Source of the DNA: Corynebacterium pseudogenitalium
GTDB taxonomy: Bacteria; Actinomycetota; Actinomycetes; Mycobacteriales; Mycobacteriaceae
Reading direction: 5' to 3'
Assembly: GCF_024453815.1 (NCBI RefSeq)
Contig: NZ_CP072934.1
Span: 248,001-312,000 of the forward strand
Length of the DNA stretch: 64,000 nt
The notes under the pieces were generated by a model. It saw nothing but the letters and a program-made list of their open reading frames with translations. It did no database searches and was not told the origin of the DNA. Position numbers and translations under genes: made by a program. Positions 48,899 through 57,810 of the stretch are shown here, piece after piece (the stretch's first letter is position 1; every line of letters begins with the position of its first letter).

Positions 48899-49085
48899 TG
48901 CACCACATTCCCTCTTTTTGGGATGGCGGTGTGGCGTTTCCCCAGGTCGCCGATTGTCCAGACAGGATAAAGGTGCGCAGAACTGGCGCCGAGTGACAAA
49001 AGACGCACTTGGATTTGATATGTACATTCATAGTTGCAGGTCAGAAATGGGCTATCTTTTCCTAGTTGCGTGATTTGGCACTCGC
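48899..49085. repeat. composite intergenic palindrome, copy 3 (decayed A-B)
   Basis: Left A arm CACCACATTCC is at 48901-48911 with CCCAGGTCGCC inside, but the right A arm is missing. Module B arms (48991-49010 and 49065-49083) are degenerate. The B core contains CATTCATAGTTGCAGGT, similar to copy 1. It lies between convergent genes. Confidence 0.65.
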
Positions 49086-49096
49086 TCCCCAGAAAA

Positions 49097-49942
49097 TTAG
49101 CGGTACACCACCACTGAGGAGAAGTCCTCGTCCCCGTGGCCCTTCTTCTGCTGCTCCTGCAGGGAGGCAACCGCGGCTGCCACGGCGGGCAGCTCCTTGC
49201 CGGCGGCCTCGGCGGTGGCGAGCATCAAACGCGCGTCCTTCTCGATGGCGTCGGTGGAGAAGTCGCCGGGGTTGGTGTCGCGCTCGCCGAGTAGGAAGGG
49301 GGACTTCATGTTCACGATGAACTCGAGGCCGGTGGAGGCGAGCATGTCGACGATGGTGGCGTCGTCAAGTCCTTGGGCGTTGCCGATGTGCAGTGCTTCC
49401 TTGAAACCCTGCATGGTCACCGCGAGGGCGAGGTTAGCGATGAGCTTGCCCGTCGCGGCCTGGGCGGCGGTGTCGACGACCTTGAGGCGTTCCGGGTTTG
49501 CGGCGGCCCACGGCGCGACGACCTCGGCGACTTCCTTGCGGCGCTGTTCGGAGGCGCCGCCGACGTAGACGCCGAGCTTGCCGGCGCGCGCCGGGATGAG
49601 CGAGCCGACTACGGGGGTGTGGACGAAGGTGGGGACGGCGGCGGCGAAGGAGTCGGCGTCGGCGGGGGAGATGGTGGTGGCGTCGGCCCAGGTGACGCCG
49701 TCGGGGATGAGGCCGGGTTCGATGACGACTTCGCGGACGGTGTCGGGGCCGAAGAGGGAGGTGATCACGAGGTCGGCGCCTTTCACGGCGTCTGCGGGGG
49801 TGTTGGCGGCGGTGGCGCCGCGCTCCACGAGCGGGGCGGTTTTTGCCGCGGTGCGGTTCCAGACCGTGAGGTCGTGGTCACTGACAAGCTTGAGTGCTAA
49901 TTCGGTACCCATACGGCCGAGGCCTAAAAATCCAATTCTCAT
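49097..49942 (-). CDS. 3-hydroxyisobutyrate dehydrogenase-family oxidoreductase
   Basis: From the ATG at 49942 the protein is 281 residues with an NADP loop (MRIGFLGLGRMG), a catalytic lysine region GKLIANLA and the family's helical C-terminus. Substrate unknown. TATCCT seven bases upstream supports the start. Confidence 0.88.
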   Translation of the reverse strand: MRIGFLGLGRMGTELALKLVSDHDLTVWNRTAAKTAPLVERGATAANTPADAVKGADLVITSLFGPDTVREVVIEPGLIPDGVTWADATTISPADADSFAAAVPTFVHTPVVGSLIPARAGKLGVYVGGASEQRRKEVAEVVAPWAAANPERLKVVDTAAQAATGKLIANLALAVTMQGFKEALHIGNAQGLDDATIVDMLASTGLEFIVNMKSPFLLGERDTNPGDFSTDAIEKDARLMLATAEAAGKELPAVAAAVASLQEQQKKGHGDEDFSSVVVYR

Positions 49943-49948
49943 ATGACC

Positions 49949-49955
49949 TAGGATA
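49949..49955. promoter_or_regulatory. overlapping divergent -10 boxes for oxidoreductase and hemL
   Basis: TAGGAT on the plus strand (49949-49954) and TATCCT on the minus strand (49955-49950) share five bases. They are eight and seven bases from the respective ATG codons. Confidence 0.55.
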
Positions 49956-49962
49956 GGCAACT

Positions 49963-51288
49963 ATGACGAAGACGAATCTGACTTCAGAAAACACTGCTCG
50001 TTCTGCTGAGTTGTTTGCGCGCGCTCAGCGGGTCACGCCGGGCGGGGTGAACTCGCCGGTGCGCGCGTTTGGCTCGGTGGGTGGGCAGACGCGATTTATT
50101 GAGAAGGCGTTCGGCAGCACGCTTGTAGATGTCGACGGCAACTCCTACGTCGACCTGGTGGATTCGTGGGGTCCGATGATCCACGGGAATGCGCACCCGG
50201 CGATCCTGGAGGCCGTCGAGAAGGCGTTGGTGAACGGGTTGAGCTTCGGTACGCCGACTGAGGCTGAGGTGGAGATCGCGGAGATGATCACGAAGCGTAC
50301 GTCCGTGGAGGAGGTGCGCATGGTCAACTCGGGTACTGAGGCGACGATGTCGGCGGTGCGCCTGGCGCGCGGGTACACGCAGCGCCCGAAGATTATTAAG
50401 TTTGATGGCTGCTACCACGGCCATGTGGATGCGTTGTTGGCGTCGGCGGGTTCGGGGATTGCGACGTTCTCCCTGCCGGATTCCCCGGGGGTGACCGGTG
50501 CGCAGGCGGCGGACACGATCGTGGTGCCGTACAACGACATTGAGGCAGTGAAGCGGGCGTTCGCGGAAAACGAGGGCCAGATTGCCGCCGTGATCGCGGA
50601 GGCGGCCGCCGGCAATATGGGTACGGTGGCGCCGCAGGACAACTTCAACGCGAAGCTGAAGGAGGTCTGCCACGCCAATGGTGCCCTGCTCATCCTGGAT
50701 GAGGTGATGACGGGCTTCCGCACCTCCTACTCCGGCTGGTACGGGGTCGACGGTGTTGCGGGTGACCTGACGACCTTCGGCAAGGTCATCTCTGGTGGGT
50801 TGCCGGCGGCGGCCTTTGGTGGGCGTCGAGAAGTAATGGAGAAGCTTGCGCCGAACGGGCCGGTGTACCAGGCAGGAACCCTGTCCGGAAACCCGGTGGC
50901 GATGGCTGCGGGCATGGCGTCGTTGCGCCTGGCCAGCGAGGATATTTACCCGGTGCTGCACCGCAACGCGGACAGGCTGGAAGATCTGGTCAGCTCGGCG
51001 CTGACGCGTGAGGGCGTGGCGCACCACATCCAGCGCGCGTCGACGATGCTGTCGGTGCGCTTCGCGGAGGGCGAGGGCCACAACTTCGACGACATGAAGG
51101 CGGCGGACACGTTCCGCTACGCGCCGTTCTTCCACGCGCTGCTGGACCACGGAGTGCACGCGTCCCCGAGCCCGTTCGAGACCTGGTTCGTCTCCACAGC
51201 GCTGACCGACGACGACTTCGCCACCATCGAGGCCGCGCTTGTCCCGGCTGCGAAGGCCGCGGCCGCCGCGACCCCGGAGGGCCAGTAA
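49963..51288 (+). CDS. hemL: glutamate-1-semialdehyde 2,1-aminomutase
   Basis: The 441-residue PLP enzyme has [45 protein letters not shown] and the PLP lysine in [13 protein letters not shown] near residue 273. It converts glutamate-1-semialdehyde to aminolevulinate, complementing hemA. It leads an operon into cytochrome c maturation genes. Confidence 0.96.
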   Translation: MTKTNLTSENTARSAELFARAQRVTPGGVNSPVRAFGSVGGQTRFIEKAFGSTLVDVDGNSYVDLVDSWGPMIHGNAHPAILEAVEKALVNGLSFGTPTEAEVEIAEMITKRTSVEEVRMVNSGTEATMSAVRLARGYTQRPKIIKFDGCYHGHVDALLASAGSGIATFSLPDSPGVTGAQAADTIVVPYNDIEAVKRAFAENEGQIAAVIAEAAAGNMGTVAPQDNFNAKLKEVCHANGALLILDEVMTGFRTSYSGWYGVDGVAGDLTTFGKVISGGLPAAAFGGRREVMEKLAPNGPVYQAGTLSGNPVAMAAGMASLRLASEDIYPVLHRNADRLEDLVSSALTREGVAHHIQRASTMLSVRFAEGEGHNFDDMKAADTFRYAPFFHALLDHGVHASPSPFETWFVSTALTDDDFATIEAALVPAAKAAAAATPEGQ

Positions 51289-51891
51289 ATGACGCGAACT
51301 GTTGTCCACCTGGTGCGCCACGGTGAAGTGTTCAACCCGAAGAAGATCCTCTACGGGCGCCTGCCGGGCTACCACTTGAGCTCCCGCGGCTACTCGATGG
51401 CCGCTGCGACCTCGAAGTTTTTCGAAGGCCGCGACGTCACCTACCTGGCGGCCAGCCCGCTGCTGCGCGCGCAGGAGACCGCGCAGCCGATTGCGGAGGT
51501 CACCGGTCTGGAGATCGATACCCGGGAGGAGATCCTGGAAGCCGGCAACACCTTTGAGGGGCTGCGCACCAAGGGGTGGCGCTCCCAGCTGTGGAACCCG
51601 ATCCGGTGGCGCCACATGCTCAAGCCCTGGGAGCCGAGCTGGGGCGAGTCCTACGAGGACATCTTCGCCCGCATGGACGTCGCGATTGAGGACGCCCGCC
51701 AGCGCGCCGAGGGCCACGAGGCCGTGTTGGTGAGCCACCAGCTGCCGATCGTGACGGTGCAGCGCTACGTGCAGGGCAAGCCCTTCGCGCACGCGAGCCG
51801 TCGCTGCGAGCTGGCCAGCGTGACGTCACTTGTGTTCGATGATGACGTTGTTGTTGACTGGTCATACTCAACCCCCGCATCCGCGATCTAA
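51289..51891 (+). CDS. histidine phosphatase family protein
   Basis: The 200-residue protein has the phosphoglycerate-mutase-like LVRHGE, GRLPGYHLSSRG, SPLLRAQETA and VSHQLPI motifs. It starts one base after the hemL stop, so it is coupled. Substrate unknown. Confidence 0.88.
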   Translation: MTRTVVHLVRHGEVFNPKKILYGRLPGYHLSSRGYSMAAATSKFFEGRDVTYLAASPLLRAQETAQPIAEVTGLEIDTREEILEAGNTFEGLRTKGWRSQLWNPIRWRHMLKPWEPSWGESYEDIFARMDVAIEDARQRAEGHEAVLVSHQLPIVTVQRYVQGKPFAHASRRCELASVTSLVFDDDVVVDWSYSTPASAI

Positions 51892-51905
51892 CCTGGAAGG
51901 ACCCC

Positions 51906-52484
51906 ATGACCGTGCGCCGCAGCCTTGTCCCATTCGTTGCCGCAGCCGTGCTGCTGAGCGGGTGCTCGAGCGCCAGTGACAACGGCGGGTCCTTCGCGTT
52001 CCACTCGCCGGGTGGGCAGGTGGAACTGTTCTACCCGCAGGAGGAGCGTAAGCCGTTGCCGGACTTTTCCGGCGAGTCCCTGATGGAGCCGGGCAGTGAG
52101 ATCTCGCTCAGCGACTTCGACGGTGAGGTCGTGGTGCTCAACGCGTGGGGGCAGTGGTGCGCGCCGTGCCGCGCGGAGGTCGACGACCTCCAGGAGGTGC
52201 AGGAGTCCATCGAGGGCTTCGGCACCGTCCTCGGTATTAACGTGCGGGACCACAACGCGGACATCGCGCGCGACTTCATGAAGGACAACGGGGTGACCTA
52301 CCCATCCATTTACGACCCGCCGTTTAAGACCGCCGCGTTCTTGGGCGGCGTGCCCAGCTCCGTGATCCCAACGACGATCGTGCTGGACACCCAGCACCGC
52401 CCGGCGGCGGTGTTCCTGCGGGAGGTCACCGCCCAGGAGATCATCGACCTGGCGAATACGCTGCACCAGGAGGCGGAGGCCTAA
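51906..52484 (+). CDS. ResA/TlpA-type thiol-disulfide lipoprotein
   Basis: The 192-residue product has a lipobox LLSGC (Cys20), a thioredoxin fold with WGQWCAPCRAEV near residues 81-92 and the cis-proline at SSVIPTT. It reduces apocytochrome c cysteines before heme attachment, working with the CcdA and ResB/CcsB proteins encoded next. Confidence 0.9.
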   Translation: MTVRRSLVPFVAAAVLLSGCSSASDNGGSFAFHSPGGQVELFYPQEERKPLPDFSGESLMEPGSEISLSDFDGEVVVLNAWGQWCAPCRAEVDDLQEVQESIEGFGTVLGINVRDHNADIARDFMKDNGVTYPSIYDPPFKTAAFLGGVPSSVIPTTIVLDTQHRPAAVFLREVTAQEIIDLANTLHQEAEA

Positions 52485-53264
52485 GTGGGGGAGGCGTTAT
52501 CGGAGCTGGTTTCCCAAGGCCCGCTGCTGCTGGGAATGCTGGCGGCTGCGCTGGCCGGGTTGGCGTCCTTCGCCTCGCCGTGCGTGGTGCCGCTGGTGCC
52601 GGGCTACATGTCGTACCTGACGGGCATCGTGGGCGGGGAGCTCAACGTGGATGAGCACGGGGTATCTGTGACGCGGCGCCGCTGGGCCGTCGCCGGCGCG
52701 GCGGGCCTGTTCATCCTCGGGTTCACCGTGGTGTTCCTGCTGGCCACCGTGACCGTCTTCGGCGCGGTGAGCGCGGTGGCGCTCAACGCGGAGACCCTCA
52801 TGCGCGCGGGTGGGGTGGTCACGATTGTGATGGGCCTGGTGTTCGCCGGTTGGGTGCCCGCGCTGCAAAACGACACGCGGCTGCGACCGAAGAAGTGGAC
52901 CACGCTGCTGGGCGCGCCGCTGCTCGGCGGGGTGTTCGCGCTCGGGTGGACCCCGTGTTTGGGACCGACGCTCGCCGCCATCGTGTCCGTTTCTGTGGGG
53001 ACGGCGGGCATGACCGCGGCGCGCGGCGTGCTGCTGGTCATCGCGTACTGCCTCGGGCTGGGGCTGCCGTTCTTGCTGGTGGCGCTTGGCTCGGCGAAAG
53101 CGGTGCGTAGCATCGAGGTGCTGCGAAAGCACTCGCGCACCATCCAGGTGATCGGCGGGGTAGCGATGGTCATCGTCGGCCTGCTGCTGCTGACCGGGGC
53201 CTGGAACGTGTTTATCGGCTGGACGCGCCAGCTCGTCTTCGGATATGGAGCAACGGTGATTTAA
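52485..53264 (+). CDS. ccdA: cytochrome c biogenesis protein CcdA
   Basis: A GTG directly after the preceding stop gives 259 residues with six membrane segments and the two redox cysteines in SFASPCVVPLVPGY and LGWTPCLGPTLA. It carries reducing power across the membrane to the ResA-type lipoprotein. Confidence 0.92.
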   Translation: MGEALSELVSQGPLLLGMLAAALAGLASFASPCVVPLVPGYMSYLTGIVGGELNVDEHGVSVTRRRWAVAGAAGLFILGFTVVFLLATVTVFGAVSAVALNAETLMRAGGVVTIVMGLVFAGWVPALQNDTRLRPKKWTTLLGAPLLGGVFALGWTPCLGPTLAAIVSVSVGTAGMTAARGVLLVIAYCLGLGLPFLLVALGSAKAVRSIEVLRKHSRTIQVIGGVAMVIVGLLLLTGAWNVFIGWTRQLVFGYGATVI

Positions 53265-54893
53265 ATGAGCACTGCATGGACGTGGCTACGCAGGTCGTGG
53301 CACTGGCTGACCAGTATGCGCACCGCGCTGCTGCTCCTGTTCTTACTTTCGCTCGCCTCCATACCGGGCGCGCTGTTGCCACAGCGCACGGTCTCCGCGA
53401 CGCTGGTAGACGACTACCTGCGCGCCAACCCAACCATGGGGCCCATCTACGACAAGCTGCAGCTTTTCGACGTCTTCGATTCCACCTGGTTCGTCGCCAT
53501 CGTCACGCTGCTGATGGTGTCGCTGGTCGGGTGCATCATCCCGCGCTCGATTGACCACTGGCGCGCGTACCGGGCCACGCCGACCCGGGCACCGAAGTAC
53601 CTGTCCAGGATGCCGCTGCATGCGGAAGGGGACGTCGATACGCCGAAGGAAGAGCTGGAGGCGAAGGCGCGCGCAGTGCTGCGCAAGTGGCACGTGGCTT
53701 CCTACCAGCCGGAGGAGGACCGCGCCGGGGTGTTCTCCATCTCGGCGGAGCGCGGCTACTCCCGCGAGCTGATGAACCTGCTGTTCCACATCGGGCTGGT
53801 GGGCATGATTGTGGCGTTCGCGGCGGGCCGCATGGTCTTCTACGAGGGCCAGGTCATCATGGTGACCGAGTCCGAGTCGCAGTACGCGGTGCCTGTGGAG
53901 CAGCCGCGCCAGTTCTGTAATACGTCGCCTGCGAACTTCGACGTCTTCCGCGCCGGCCCGCTTTTCGACGGCACTGGCCTGCACCCGTTCTGCATCGAGT
54001 CGAAGAACTTCCGCGCCGAGTACCTCAACACTGGACAGGCGAACGGGTTCTGGTCGGACGTGGCCTACACCCCGGACGTGGCCGCCCCGCGCGAGCAGTG
54101 GCAGGACTTCACGCTGCAGGTCAACCACCCGCTGCGCGTGGACGGCAACCGCGTCTACCTGCAGGGGCACGGCTTTGCCCCCCAGGTGACCATCACCTGG
54201 CCGAACGGGGAGTCGCGCACCCAGATGGTGCAGTTTAGGCCCACGGACGTGCAGAACTTCCTGTCCGCCGGCGTGATGCGCTTCGACCCGCCGGCCGGCA
54301 TGTACCCGGACCTCACCGAGCGCCGCGAGCACCAGATCGCCATCGAGGGCAACTTCGCGCCCACCGCCCAGTGGACCGGCGTGAACGGCGACATGCTGCA
54401 GTCCGGCTTCCCTGCGATGCAGGACCCGGCGATGGCAGTAGACATCTACGTCGGCGACGTCGGCCTGGACACCGGCCGCCCGCAGAACATCTTCGTGCTG
54501 GACCAGAACCTGATCGCCGAGGGGCGCCTGCAGAAGGTGGAGCGCGTCAACCTGGTGCCGGGGGAGGAAACCACCCTTGAGGGCGGCATCCGCGTGCGCT
54601 TCGATGGCGCAGCCGAGTACGCCAACTACCAAATCTCCCACGACCCGACCCAGGGCTGGATGCTGGCCACCTCGGTGCTCATGCTGGCCGCGCTGGCCGG
54701 CTCGCTGACCATCAAGCGCCGCCGCCTGTGGATCCGCCTGACCCCGACGGCCACCGGCACTCACGTGGAGCTCGCCGGCCTGGCGCGCACGGACCGCGCC
54801 GGGTGGGGCGCCGAGTTCGACGAAATCGTGGAGGAAATCCTGGGCGTTTCGGAGGAGGAGAACCCCTCCTTCGAGGTTGATGACCTTGGCTAA
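53265..54893 (+). CDS. resB: cytochrome c biogenesis protein ResB
   Basis: The 542-residue protein has an N-terminal membrane helix (MRTALLLLFLLSLASIPGALLPQ), two central helices, a large outer domain and a final helix near residue 465. With CcsB it forms the heme-handling part of the system II cytochrome c synthase. It begins at the preceding stop codon. Confidence 0.92.
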   Translation: MSTAWTWLRRSWHWLTSMRTALLLLFLLSLASIPGALLPQRTVSATLVDDYLRANPTMGPIYDKLQLFDVFDSTWFVAIVTLLMVSLVGCIIPRSIDHWRAYRATPTRAPKYLSRMPLHAEGDVDTPKEELEAKARAVLRKWHVASYQPEEDRAGVFSISAERGYSRELMNLLFHIGLVGMIVAFAAGRMVFYEGQVIMVTESESQYAVPVEQPRQFCNTSPANFDVFRAGPLFDGTGLHPFCIESKNFRAEYLNTGQANGFWSDVAYTPDVAAPREQWQDFTLQVNHPLRVDGNRVYLQGHGFAPQVTITWPNGESRTQMVQFRPTDVQNFLSAGVMRFDPPAGMYPDLTERREHQIAIEGNFAPTAQWTGVNGDMLQSGFPAMQDPAMAVDIYVGDVGLDTGRPQNIFVLDQNLIAEGRLQKVERVNLVPGEETTLEGGIRVRFDGAAEYANYQISHDPTQGWMLATSVLMLAALAGSLTIKRRRLWIRLTPTATGTHVELAGLARTDRAGWGAEFDEIVEEILGVSEEENPSFEVDDLG

Positions 54894-54921
54894 CCTGCGA
54901 TGACGCGGTAGATTGTTCCCC

Positions 54922-55923
54922 ATGCTTGTCGATTCCACGATGGCGGACCTTTCAGACCTCACGTTCCGCACCGCGTTCATCCTGTACCTGGCTGCGCTGA
55001 TCATGTCCTGTATCTACTACGGGCGCATGTTCGGCGTGCTCGACATGCGCCGCGAGCGCGCCCGCATGGATCAAAAAGTCGCCGTGGGGGCCGGGGGCGG
55101 CTCCGAGCTTATCGACGCCCCCTCCGACTCCTTCGACCAGGCAGAGTACGACCGCCGCGTCGCCGGCGCTCGCAAGTGGGCGAACATGACGCAGGCGCTG
55201 ATCTGGTTCGGCATCGTGTTGCACGTGGCGTCCTTCATTACGCGCGGGCTGGCGGCGAAGCGCTTCCCGCTCGGCAACCTGTACGAGTACATCCTGGCCA
55301 TGACGGCCGTCGTGATGGTCGCAGCCGCGATCGTGGTGCAGCGCAAGAACTGGCACACCATCTGGCCGTGGCTGCTCGCCCCGATGGCGATCGCGATGTT
55401 CTTGAACTCCACGGTGTTCCACATGCACGTGGCGCCGGTGGTGCCGGCGCTGCAGTCCTACTGGCTGCCGGTGCACGTTTCGTCGGTGTCGGTGGGGGCG
55501 TCGATAGGTATTGTGTCGGGCATCTTTGCGCTGCTGTACTTGCTGCGCATGTGGCAGCCGCGCGGCGAGGAGCATGGGTTTTTCGGCGCGATTGCGAAGC
55601 CACTGCCGAGCGCGAAGACGCTCGACCAGATCACCTACAAGACGGCGATTATTACGCTGCCGCTGTTCGGAATCGGCATTGTGTTTGGCGCGATCTGGGC
55701 TGAGGTCGCCTGGGGTCGCCCGTGGGGCTGGGACGCGAAGGAAACCGTGTCCATGATCACGTGGATTCTGTACGCCGCCTACCTCCACGCGCGCGCCACC
55801 GCCGGCTGGAAGAACTCGAAGGCCGCGTGGATCAACGTTTTTGCCTTGGCCATGACCATCTTTAACATGACCTATGTAAATACTGTCATTGCTGGACTTC
55901 ACTCGTACGCAGGATTGAACTAA
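54922..55923 (+). CDS. ccsB: cytochrome c biogenesis protein CcsB (ResC)
   Basis: The 333-residue polytopic protein has the heme-binding tryptophan-rich motif WGRPWGWDAKET and conserved membrane histidines (HVSSVSVG, LHARATAGW). It exports heme and ligates it to apocytochrome with ResB. The ATG at 54922 has TAGATT seven bases upstream. Confidence 0.93.
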   Translation: MLVDSTMADLSDLTFRTAFILYLAALIMSCIYYGRMFGVLDMRRERARMDQKVAVGAGGGSELIDAPSDSFDQAEYDRRVAGARKWANMTQALIWFGIVLHVASFITRGLAAKRFPLGNLYEYILAMTAVVMVAAAIVVQRKNWHTIWPWLLAPMAIAMFLNSTVFHMHVAPVVPALQSYWLPVHVSSVSVGASIGIVSGIFALLYLLRMWQPRGEEHGFFGAIAKPLPSAKTLDQITYKTAIITLPLFGIGIVFGAIWAEVAWGRPWGWDAKETVSMITWILYAAYLHARATAGWKNSKAAWINVFALAMTIFNMTYVNTVIAGLHSYAGLN

Positions 55924-56915
55924 TGAAAACACTGATTACAGGAGGGGCCGGCTACATCGGCTCCACAATTGCATCGTGCTGCTCCGACGCAGGCATCACC
56001 CCGGTCATCTTGGATGACTACTCCACTGGCCTGCGCGTCTTCGCAGAGCGCTTCGACCACTACGAGGGCGACATCGCCGACACCGAGCTGCTCAACAAAA
56101 TTTTCGACGACCACCCCGACATCGAAGCCGTCATCCACTGCGCGGCCAAGATCATCGTGCCGGAGTCCGTCGCGCAGCCGCTCGAGTACTACGACGTCAA
56201 CGTCGGCCGCGCAACCAAGATGCTGCAGGTCCTTCGCGACCGCGGCGTCAAGCGCGTCATGCTCAGCTCGACCGCCGCAATGTACCAGGCGGACGAGGAC
56301 TTCACCGTCAACGAGTCCTCCGTTGTGGCGCCAACCAGCCCGTACGCCGCGTCGAAGTGGATGCTGGAGCGCGTCATGGCTGACGCCGCTGCCGCCGGCC
56401 AGATCCAGGCTGTGGCCCTGCGCTACTTCAACCCGATCGGCGCCGACCCACAGCTGCGCACCGGCCTGCAGAACCCGCTGCCGTCCCACGCGCTGGGCAA
56501 GATGATCACCGCCCACCAGAGGGGTGAGGCGTTCACGGTCACCGGCGTCGACTGGCCAACCCGCGACGGCTCCGGCCTGCGCGACTACGTCCACGTTTGG
56601 GACCTGGCCCGCGCCCACGTCGCCGCCCTCAAGGCCGACCTCGCCCCATACGAGGTCATCAACCTAGGCACCGGCACCGGCACCACCGTCTTCGAGCTCG
56701 CGGAGGCGTTCAAGTCCGCCAGCGGCTCCGACATGGAGGTCACCACCGCACCACCACGCGAGGGCGACGTCGCCGGTTGCGCACCGCGCATCGACAAGGC
56801 GCGCGAGGTACTCGGCTGGTCCCCAGAACTCACCATCGAGCAGGGCGTCCGCGACTCCCTGGCCTGGGCAGAGAAGCTGCCCGAGGTCCTCGCCGAGGAA
56901 GCAACGCGCAGCTAG
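55923..56915 (+). CDS. galE: UDP-glucose 4-epimerase
   Basis: The 330-residue SDR enzyme has GGAGYIGST at residues 7-15, LSSTAAMYQ, the YAASK Tyr/Lys pair near 140 and RYFNPIGADP. It supplies UDP-galactose for the galactan. The start overlaps the ccsB stop (TAATG); the last four bases overlap a convergent gene. Confidence 0.93.
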   Translation: MKTLITGGAGYIGSTIASCCSDAGITPVILDDYSTGLRVFAERFDHYEGDIADTELLNKIFDDHPDIEAVIHCAAKIIVPESVAQPLEYYDVNVGRATKMLQVLRDRGVKRVMLSSTAAMYQADEDFTVNESSVVAPTSPYAASKWMLERVMADAAAAGQIQAVALRYFNPIGADPQLRTGLQNPLPSHALGKMITAHQRGEAFTVTGVDWPTRDGSGLRDYVHVWDLARAHVAALKADLAPYEVINLGTGTGTTVFELAEAFKSASGSDMEVTTAPPREGDVAGCAPRIDKAREVLGWSPELTIEQGVRDSLAWAEKLPEVLAEEATRS

Positions 56916-57175
56916 TCTTCGCCGCGCTTCCTCCGACGCTCCTCCTCTTCACGACGCCGGCGCTCCGCCTCCTCGCGGGCCCGGCGTTCTTTAAACCTAT
57001 TCTTCTCGATCTCCCACAGGAACTCCTCATCATCATCCGGCCCCTTAATAACCGGTGGCTGTTCCTGCTGCTGCACCCCGTACCCTCCATACCGTGCATT
57101 CGACCCCGGGCCGAACGCGCGCCACATCAAGTACACAGCCAGAATGATCAGAGCGATGAGTAGAAGCCTTCCCAT
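56912..57175 (-). CDS. small membrane-anchored charged protein
   Basis: The 87-residue product has one N-terminal membrane helix (LLLIALIILAVYLMW), a Gly/Gln/Pro linker, an acidic patch and a long Arg/Glu-rich helix at the C-terminus. The ATG at 57175 is supported by TATGTT seven bases upstream. I recognise no family. Confidence 0.7.
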   Translation of the reverse strand: MGRLLLIALIILAVYLMWRAFGPGSNARYGGYGVQQQEQPPVIKGPDDDEEFLWEIEKNRFKERRAREEAERRRREEEERRRKRGED

Positions 57176-57182
57176 GCCCTCT

Positions 57183-57211
57183 AACATACTGGTCCACCTT
57201 TGCGTTAGGCT
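57183..57211. promoter_or_regulatory. divergent -10 boxes for two small membrane-protein genes
   Basis: TATGTT on the minus strand (57188-57183) and TAGGCT on the plus strand (57206-57211) lie seven and eight bases from their ATG codons. Confidence 0.5.
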
Positions 57212-57219
57212 AAGTCCCC

Positions 57220-57534
57220 ATGGCCCCCATGAGTGAAGCACCCGAAGTTGACCCGAGCGCGAAGCGTCGCGCAAACAAAGCCGCCGCCATCTACGGGTTG
57301 TACCGGCTCCTCCTCTTCATCGTCCTCACCGTGGTGATCCAGCTGCTAGCCGTCGCGGTTGGGGCGCCCGTCCCGCTGATCATGTCGGCCCTGCTGGCCC
57401 TCATCGTGGCGTTCCCGCTGTCCATGCTGGTGTTCAAGAAGCAGCGCATTGAGGCCGTCCAGGCGCTTGCACATTGGAAGGAGCAGCGCCAGGCCCGCAA
57501 GGCGTGGATCGAGGCCGAGCTGGCCGAGCGTTAG
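57220..57534 (+). CDS. DUF4229 family membrane protein
   Basis: The 104-residue protein has two membrane segments and the block AFPLSMLVFKKQR followed by a basic helix, typical of DUF4229. Function unknown. TAGGCT precedes the ATG by eight bases. Confidence 0.82.
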   Translation: MAPMSEAPEVDPSAKRRANKAAAIYGLYRLLLFIVLTVVIQLLAVAVGAPVPLIMSALLALIVAFPLSMLVFKKQRIEAVQALAHWKEQRQARKAWIEAELAER

Positions 57535-57550
57535 TTCTCTCGTGGGACGG

Positions 57551-57742
57551 TGTGCACCACATTCCTGCATTTTGGCGTCGTGGGTTCGCAAAGCCCAGGT
57601 CGCCTGTTCTGCGCGAGGGAATTTGGTGTCAGGCAGGTCGGTTCGAGTGCCAAAAGACGCAATCGAATAAGGTCTATTGCTTCAAAGTTGCTGGCAAAAA
57701 ATGTGCTAGACAACAAACGATGTCAGATTTGGCACTGGCGCC
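57551..57742. repeat. composite intergenic palindrome, copy 4 (A-B)
   Basis: A module: CACCACATTCC (57555-57565) facing GGGAATTTGGTG (57618-57629) with CCCAGGTCGCC between. B module: AGTGCCAAAAGACGCAA from 57646 facing a degenerate arm at 57721-57736. The B core resembles copies 1 and 3 (TTCAAAGTTGCTGG). It lies in the 276-base gap before the potassium transporter gene, which has no gene otherwise. Confidence 0.75.
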
Positions 57743-57810
57743 CACTCCACAGCCACTCAGGGACAAGAAAACCCTTGCCACCCGCACCCCGCTGGCGTAA
57801 TGTTCCGCTG

